Below, piece by piece: positions 58,601 to 64,000 of a stretch of 64,000 nt of DNA (position 1 is its first letter; each line of letters starts with the position of its first letter). The DNA comes from Anisus vortex. Taxonomy: Eukaryota; Mollusca; Gastropoda; Planorbidae. A program made the translations under genes and the position numbers. A model generated the notes under the pieces. It searched no databases, was not told the origin of the DNA, and saw only the letters and a program-made list of their open reading frames with translations. The stretch is from NCBI GenBank assembly GCA_949126835.1, contig OX421509.1, positions 7,338,911 through 7,402,910 of the forward strand, written 5' to 3'.

Positions 58601-61600
58601 TGATTGCGGTGCTGCAGAATTATCAGCATATGCTTACAGTTTACATAAAATGCTTGGCTATGCAAAAAAATGCATTATTTCAAGAAATCCATTATGCAGG
58701 CTAAAATATACCAAACCAAGGGTTCAAATACAGCGCCACTACCGCTTTTTTTTTTTTTGAGGGGGTGAGAGTTTCAGCGCTTTATATAGGCAATTATCAG
58801 CAAAGCAACAGTTCTAAATCAGCGATGGGCAGCACCTAGAGTTTGTCTGCCAGAAGACAGCCATGGGCAGCACCTAGAGTTTGTCTGCCAGAAGACAGCC
58901 ATGGGCAGCACCTAGAGTTTGTCTGCCAGAAGACAGCCATGGGCAGCACCTAGAGTTTGTCTGCCAGAAGACAGCGATGGGCAGCACCTAGAGTTTGTCT
59001 GCCAGAAGAGCTGACTCTAATGGCAAAATTAGTTTTAAAATATCAATTTTTGAAAAATAAATTTCATGTTAATGAAAGGGCAGATTCAAAAACTCCCCAG
59101 ATTAAAAGTGCTACCTAGCTGTAAGTCAACTACAAAATATCACTTAGATAATCCTAAACAAATGGTACAACCTAACTACTGGTGCAACTTATACACTGGT
59201 ATATTTGGTGGATTAACATATCTAGTCGAAGTAGTCGGCTTATATCAATCAAGGCAAGAGCAGAGAGGTTTAGGAACTCTTTTGTTCCACTATCAGTGAG
59301 AATCTTTCAAAAGAATCGCCAGTCAGCCAGAAAATACAACAGCAGACTCCTAATTGATACTTTTTCTTGTATGATAAATGGTACGATAGTGTGCGTGAAT
59401 GTCAATTGTGCTTGAATACAAATGGTTCTTTTATATTGTTTGAAATATGCTGAAAGACGGAATTTATGTAATCAGGTCAAATTTCCATTTGTTTGGATCA
59501 ATAAAGTTATCTTATCTTATTATCAGTTTTATTGTTATATTTGTATTTGCCTACAGGGACACTGCTGGCCAAGAGAGGTTCAGGACAATCACAACAGCTT
59601 ACTACAGGGGTGCTATGGTAAGAACCGATTTATAATGTCACTTGAAAGAAAAAAAAGGGGTCGAGCCTTCCAGCTCTTACATCCAGAGCCCTAATGTGGA
59701 AAGGGCACACCTAGAACCGGTAAGAAACATGCCACCCTAAGGATAGGATGCCACATAACATAGGATAGGTGTCCGCAGTCACATAATGCAACAGGGGCTG
59801 TCCCACTTGCATTAGCCCACCAGTTTACTTTTAATGGCAATGTATTGTGGATTACCATATTATCCAGCTTTAAGGCCCTTCGGGTACAGAAGTGATGGTA
59901 AGAACTCTTAAAAATGAGTGCATTTATTGTTTTGCCTTCATGCCAACTTATTACGTGCTTTGAGCTTTCTTTAAGGCATCACTTGTTCGCAGAAAAATAG
60001 CTATTTTCAAAAAGGCAAAGCCAATACCAATCTGGCTTCACTCACTCAGTTTTAAGTGGCACGGCTACTACCCATTGAAATATAATAAACAAATCTAGTG
60101 GGTATGAATATGTATTTAAAAGCCCAATAAATAAGTTTTGATAAAAAAAAACTGTCTGAAATGATAACATTATAAGTATATTGTATGATTGAACGATTTC
60201 TTCGTTTTTATTTTTGTGCTTTCAATAATATATATATTTTGGTTTTAAGCATTTAAAAAAAAATTAGGGTTTAATTTAAGTACATTTTTTACTTTTTTTA
60301 AATTACAGGGCATAATGTTAGTGTATGACATCACAAATGAAAAAAGTTTTGATAACATCAGGACCTGGATACGAAACATTGAAGAGGTAAGCCCTGTAAT
60401 GTTTATTTATACACATTCTCCTGCTGTAGGAATATTGCCATATCCTAAAAGGTGTACAGTCTGCCAAGAAATACATCCCATAATATTTGTTAAATTAGTT
60501 TATTTTTTGTTTGTGTGTTATTGGGTATGATGGCAGAGCGGCTGCGCTTTCGTCTGGCCATCCGAAGGTTCTGGGTTCGAATCCTTGGGCAGGCTAGGAT
60601 TTTTTTCCCAGGACATGAGGATGCCCCTGAGTCTACCCAGGTGGCTGGGCATTGTGCTGGCCACACATCCCCTCATATGTCGTGGCCACAGAAACTGTCG
60701 AACATTGCTTCACCAGCCCTATGATCAGTTTGGTCCAATGGGTACTTTACTTGTTTGTGTTACAACTAATTGTAAATATATATATATTTGTAAAATTTGT
60801 ATTACTTTTGTTGTTTGTTATAACTGATTGTATACCATTGGTTACTGGTATAGTAGCGTTGTTGTTGAAATCTGCTTCTATCTCACAGCATGCATCTAAA
60901 GACGTCGAGAAGATGATGCTGGGGAACAAATGTGATCTTCAGGACAGACGGCAAGTCTCCAAGGAAAGGGGCGAACAGGTGGGTTGGTTTCAGTCAGTGG
61001 CCCGTGGCTCTGGGCCAGCGGCTTTTTTTTTTAAAATACCTGTATGAGGAAATGAGTCAAAAGTCTGTGAGCTTAGTTATTTTTATAGGTCAGGACATGT
61101 TTAATTCTGTGCCCACAGCCCTTCATCTGTAACTGAGAATAGAGAGCACTGAGCATACTAAATGCAATAGCAGGGAAAGGTGTCTGAGCATACTAAATGC
61201 AATAGCAGGGAAAGGTGTCTGAGCATACTAAATGCAATAGCAGGGAAAGGTGTCTGAGCATACTAAATGCAATAGCAGGGAAAGGTGTCTGAGCATACTA
61301 AATGCAATAGCAGGGAAAGGTGTCTGAGCATACTAAATGCAATAGCAGGGAAAGGTGTCTGAGCATACTAAATGCAATAGCAGGGAAAGGTGTCTGAGCA
61401 TACTAAATGCAATAGCAGGGAAAGGTGTCTGAGCATACTAAATGCAATAGCAGGGAAAGGTGTCTGAGCATACTAAATGCAATAGCAGGGAAAGGTGTGC
61501 CATAAAAATAATTTTTATTATTGCTAACCAGGGTTCGTACGATTTGGGAAAAACAGATTTGATTTTTCAGGTCTGGGAAAGTTTTAATTTAACAAAAAAT

Positions 61601-63055
61601 TACTTTTAAAAAAAAAACAACGTAAAAAATATTTAAACAGTTTTTTTATGGGATTAACGTGAAGTTAGAAGTTTTAGTAAAACTCCTTGGATGTTTTTTT
61701 TATTAAATAAGTACACTTGAAAAACATCCTCAAACTTAAAAAAAAAGTTATGAAATTTTACACATGATGTTAAAAATTAGTTTGGGACTTTAAAAAAAAT
61801 GAAATTTGAGAATTTGATTTTATAGTAAGAACCCTTTTGGCTTCAAATGTATGTTTGGCTTAGTTGTTGGTAATCTTTAGGGTCAATGTTAAATGTTTAG
61901 AAGTACTTTCCATTTTTTTTTTAGATTCTGATTTCCTCTTACCAATGACAGCAAAAAGATTATTTTTTTTCTAGAGCTGGCCAGCTACACCAACTTAGGA
62001 CACATTCCATGAGTGAATATTTGAACGAGCCATTTTTTAAATCTTTATCATAAAAAGCAAATGATGGGGAACTAAACAAATAATTTTTTTTAACCTTTCC
62101 TGTACTTTTCTGTGATGTATACCTTCAATCCTGGCCTTTATTTTACTCATTATTCCCTACAGCCCAGACTTTATTTCAGAATGGCTAAGACACCTATGGG
62201 GATAAAAAATATTTTTTACTTTTTTTGTTAGTAATAATTGATAATAACACCTAGAGAGTAAATTGCTAGAAACATAATAACTTACTTTATTAGAATAATC
62301 TAATTCATAAAGGAATTGTATTCATTCGTAATAATAATATAAAAGTTTCATCAACATGTACTGCCATAATAGCGGAAGGTAATTCTGTAACATCCATTTG
62401 GACCGCACTTTCAATTTAACAAAACAAAAATCAGTAATTGGTTGGGCTCCAGGGAATTTCATATTTTGGTGACAATATATGTGTCTGGGTGTGAGGAAAA
62501 GAAATAGGTCTATGACTATATACGCACCCGGGACTGTAAGGGTTAATTAATTTTAGACTTTGATCTGTCTTTACCATATTTCAGACAGACATTTAAATAA
62601 GAACCACACTACTTGTATTTGAGAGCTCCTTTCTGCTTGTAATGCATGCTATTGCCACCTCTGTAAGGCATGCTATTGCCACCTCTGTAAGGCATGCTAT
62701 TGCCACCTCTGTAAGGCATGCTATTGCCACCTCTGTAAGGCATGCTATTGCCACCTCTGTAAGGCATGCTATTGCCACCTCTGGTCTTGCCACTCTCTCA
62801 AAACAAAGCATTAAAAAAAATTGGGGGGCTTTAAAATTAAATTCAAACACATTTCCTTATTACTTGGTCTCCATATTGTTTTGTTATATATATATATGGT
62901 AATTAATTGTTTATAAGTTTTCTTTGTTTTTCTAACAGCTTGCAATAGAGCATGGCATCAAATTCATGGAAACCAGTGCTAAAGCCAGCATTAACGTAGA
63001 GGAGGCGTTCTTCACACTTGCCAGAGACATCAAATCCAAAATGGACAGAAAAATT
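55576..63055 (+). CDS. RAB8: Rab8-family small GTPase, 3' end beyond the window
   Basis: Six exons (55576-55699, 58049-58109, 59557-59617, 60309-60386, 60889-60978, 62939-63055) splice cleanly to 177 codons. G motifs are all present: P loop GDSAVGKT (residues 15-22), switch I FISTIGIDFK, switch [15 protein letters not shown] and ETSAK. The effector and Rab-family segments ([37 protein letters not shown]) match Rab8 better than Rab10 or Rab13. Rab8 directs vesicles from the trans-Golgi and recycling compartments to the plasma membrane and cilium, acting on membranes through a prenylated C-terminus. That tail, about 30 residues with a CAAX box, lies past the edge. The P loop has Ala at the Ras Gly13 position, where Rab8 usually has Gly. 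The start ATG has an AAAATGG context and matches the family start exactly. Confidence 0.95.
58049..58109 (+). CDS. RAB8: Rab8 exon 2
   Basis: Encodes [20 protein letters not shown] and two bases of Trp. The acceptor is TTTAAAG and the donor GTAAGC. Confidence 0.95.
58520..58640 (+). repeat. Dispersed repeat family B, copy in Rab8 intron 2
   Basis: GCTCTGAGCTTACATTATGT matches 8765-8830 (inverted) and 6260-6390. Confidence 0.55.
58825..59010. repeat. 38-bp minisatellite, five units, Rab8 intron 2
   Basis: ATGGGCAGCACCTAGAGTTT recurs at 58825, 58863, 58901, 58939 and 58977. Units are almost identical. Confidence 0.95.
59060..59525 (+). pseudogene. LINE 3' end with (TTATC)n tail in Rab8 intron 2
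   Basis: The translated end reads [22 protein letters not shown] sequence, a common end of non-LTR ORF2 (FRNSFxPxAIRLxN). It is followed by a 3' region ending AATAAAGTTATCTTATCTTA. The tail stops 31 bases before exon 3. Confidence 0.6.
59557..59617 (+). CDS. RAB8: Rab8 exon 3
   Basis: Completes Trp and encodes [20 protein letters not shown]. The acceptor is CCTACAG and the donor GTAAGA. Confidence 0.95.
59690..59900 (+). repeat. Dispersed repeat family A, copy in Rab8 intron 3
   Basis: GCCACATAACATAGG, GTGTCCGCAG, CAGGGGCTGTCCCA and TTTTAATGGCAAT follow the order seen at 30560-30930, with internal deletions. Confidence 0.55.
60309..60386 (+). CDS. RAB8: Rab8 exon 4
   Basis: Encodes [20 protein letters not shown] then IRNIEE. 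The acceptor is ATTACAG and the donor GTAAGC. Confidence 0.95.
60524..60744 (+). mobile_element. tRNA-derived SINE in Rab8 intron 4
   Basis: A box TGGCAGAGCGG and B box GGGTTCGAATCC head a body with CTAGGATTTTTTTCCCAGG, TCGTGGCCACAGAAAC and TTTGGTCCAATGGG. The head is intact, so RNA polymerase III promotion is possible. Confidence 0.85.
60889..60978 (+). CDS. RAB8: Rab8 exon 5
   Basis: Encodes [20 protein letters not shown] then [14 protein letters not shown] is the guanine-binding motif. The donor is GTGGGT. Confidence 0.95.
61150..61499. repeat. 35-bp minisatellite, ten units, Rab8 intron 5
   Basis: The unit is TGAGCATACTAAATGCAATA plus GCAGGGAAAGGTGTC. Units appear identical, which points to very recent expansion. 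Confidence 0.95.
62521..62546. mobile_element. Half of the 73-bp TTAA element, Rab8 intron 5
   Basis: TACGCACCCGGGACTGTAAGGG followed by TTAA matches the right end of 7691-7763. The other half is degraded. Confidence 0.5.
62644..62787. repeat. 24-bp minisatellite, six units, Rab8 intron 5
   Basis: GCATGCTATTGCCACCTCTG plus TAAG recurs every 24 bp. The eight-codon period keeps frames open on both strands without implying a gene. Confidence 0.95.
62939..63055 (+). CDS. RAB8: Rab8 exon 6
   Basis: Encodes [20 protein letters not shown] then [19 protein letters not shown]. The donor GTAAGC shows that at least one more exon follows. Confidence 0.95.
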
Positions 63056-64000
63056 GTAAGCCCTGGATTTCATTTGACAGTTTAATTATCAAAACAAAAT
63101 AAATAATTAAGACACCTGTTTACGTTTTTACCATCGGATACGGATAAGCTTGGGACGCAGTAATCTTCTGGAAGTAACAACTGTATCAGATAAGATAATC
63201 GGCAATTGCTGAACGCTTCACTTTTTATTCAGCCAAATTGCATCTGTTTCCTTATACAAGTTTCTATGTATAAGTTTCTATGCTACTATATCGCAGCTTG
63301 TCTTGGAAATTCTCTATGTTTCATTTCACGAATGGAAATATTAAATTTTGCTTTTTTTCATTAAATTGAAGCAATTTCTTTTATTTACCCGCCAAAAATG
63401 AAATAAAAAAATTATAACGGTAATTAAAATCGGGGTAATTCAATCATTGCCCTCAATTTTCAAAGAATTGGGTTTTAATTGGTCATTGTAGAGCTGTGTT
63501 TTCTCTCTTCTCTCTAATTTTCTTAAATTGGCCATCGTATCTGTAAAGTCTGCATTAACGTGTCAAGACTTCGGTGAAAGACAGATTTTTATAGGAAATT
63601 CCTGCATCATATACAATACAAAATAATATGTTTAAAATGAGCAAAGAATTTTTTAGACAATACATTAGTTTAAACTATTTCACTCGATGAAACAGTAATA
63701 TCAAGAAGCCTATCTATACCATGCTATGTATGGCCTTTGCTATATCCACACACATAAAAAAAGCTTTAAAACCATTTGGAAACAACCTTTTTACTTAACA
63801 AAGAAGGGATGTGTTTTTTCTTATAAGGCAAAAATCCTTTTTTTATTGCCAAATGTTTTGTTGTAAAAAAACATTTTTCTCTTTTGTTTTCAATAAAGTG
63901 ATGAGCTATAGCTCTGAAGGTGTCACTGTGCAAAGTTATTTAACCCTTTGAGCCCTGCCCACCCTTGTGCCTATTTTTACCCTCTGCCTGGGCTCCTGAG
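63056..64000. other. Rab8 intron 6, incomplete
   Basis: No exon was found. A short LINE-tail relic lies at 63130-63200 (GATACGGATAAGCTTGGGAC, then ATCAGATAAGATAATC). At 63940 a TTAACCCTTTGAGCCC start suggests a further piggyBac-like miniature element that runs off the edge. Confidence 0.55.

Noticed and set aside
60315..60530. 71-codon frame beginning [12 protein letters not shown]
   Set aside because: It is Rab8 exon 4 read through its donor into intron 4, not a separate gene.
62593..62902. Repeated EVAIACLT and ATSVRHAI frames on opposite strands
   Set aside because: Both are translations of the 24-bp minisatellite in a Rab8 intron.

Overview
This window looks like nuclear DNA of a mollusc, most likely a heterobranch or pulmonate gastropod. 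The reasons are spliced genes with GT-AG introns, low GC, many degenerate non-LTR retrotransposons and hAT/Harbinger/piggyBac-type elements, tRNA-derived SINEs, minisatellites, and a secreted PAN plus C-type lectin gene of the kind common in snails. The species call is inference. I see no bacterial, phage or CRISPR content.

Two host genes can be assembled from splice-consistent exons. A lectin gene on the minus strand (8672 down to 4431) has one PAN/apple-like exon followed by three exons that build one C-type lectin domain. All junctions are phase 1, and the signal-peptide exon was not found. A Rab8 orthologue on the plus strand (55576 to beyond 63055) has six exons covering residues 1-177 of about 207; the prenylated tail lies past the right edge.

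Most of the rest is transposon sequence. Positions 1-3075 hold part of a minus-strand LTR retrotransposon (LTR, primer-binding site, long leader, start of a gag-like ORF), with a telomere-like array and an inverted-repeat element in its leader. Positions 11982-15034 hold a CR1/L2-like LINE broken by frameshifts. Positions 34187-36065 hold a second LINE whose reverse transcriptase ORF is interrupted by a single in-frame TGA. hAT elements with 8-bp target duplications lie at 16905-17191, 17255-18529, 36653-38456, 43876-44106 and 46004-46203. The one at 36653 sits inside another inverted-repeat element (36259-39081). Two inverted copies of a 0.67-kb PIF/Harbinger-like element (24299-24967, 54426-55098) carry TTA and TAA target duplications. 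Two copies of a 73-bp element are flanked by TTAA (7691-7763, 31428-31500). A 3.2-kb element with GGGGAGAGTGGGG termini spans 51055-54234.

Tandem arrays of 24, 25, 34, 35, 38, 47, 52, 54 and 75 bp are spread through the window, three of them in Rab8 introns. Long open frames over several of these arrays follow from unit lengths divisible by three and are not evidence of genes. Two weaker coding candidates are a THAP-like zinc-finger exon (10918-11106) and an unrecognised ORF with a repeated short motif (20709-21550). I found no convincing new multi-gene system. The most unusual items are the three-frame-open 75-bp repeat in a hAT element, the 73-bp TTAA elements, the telomere-like array in a retrotransposon leader, and a LINE tail that abuts a Rab8 splice acceptor.
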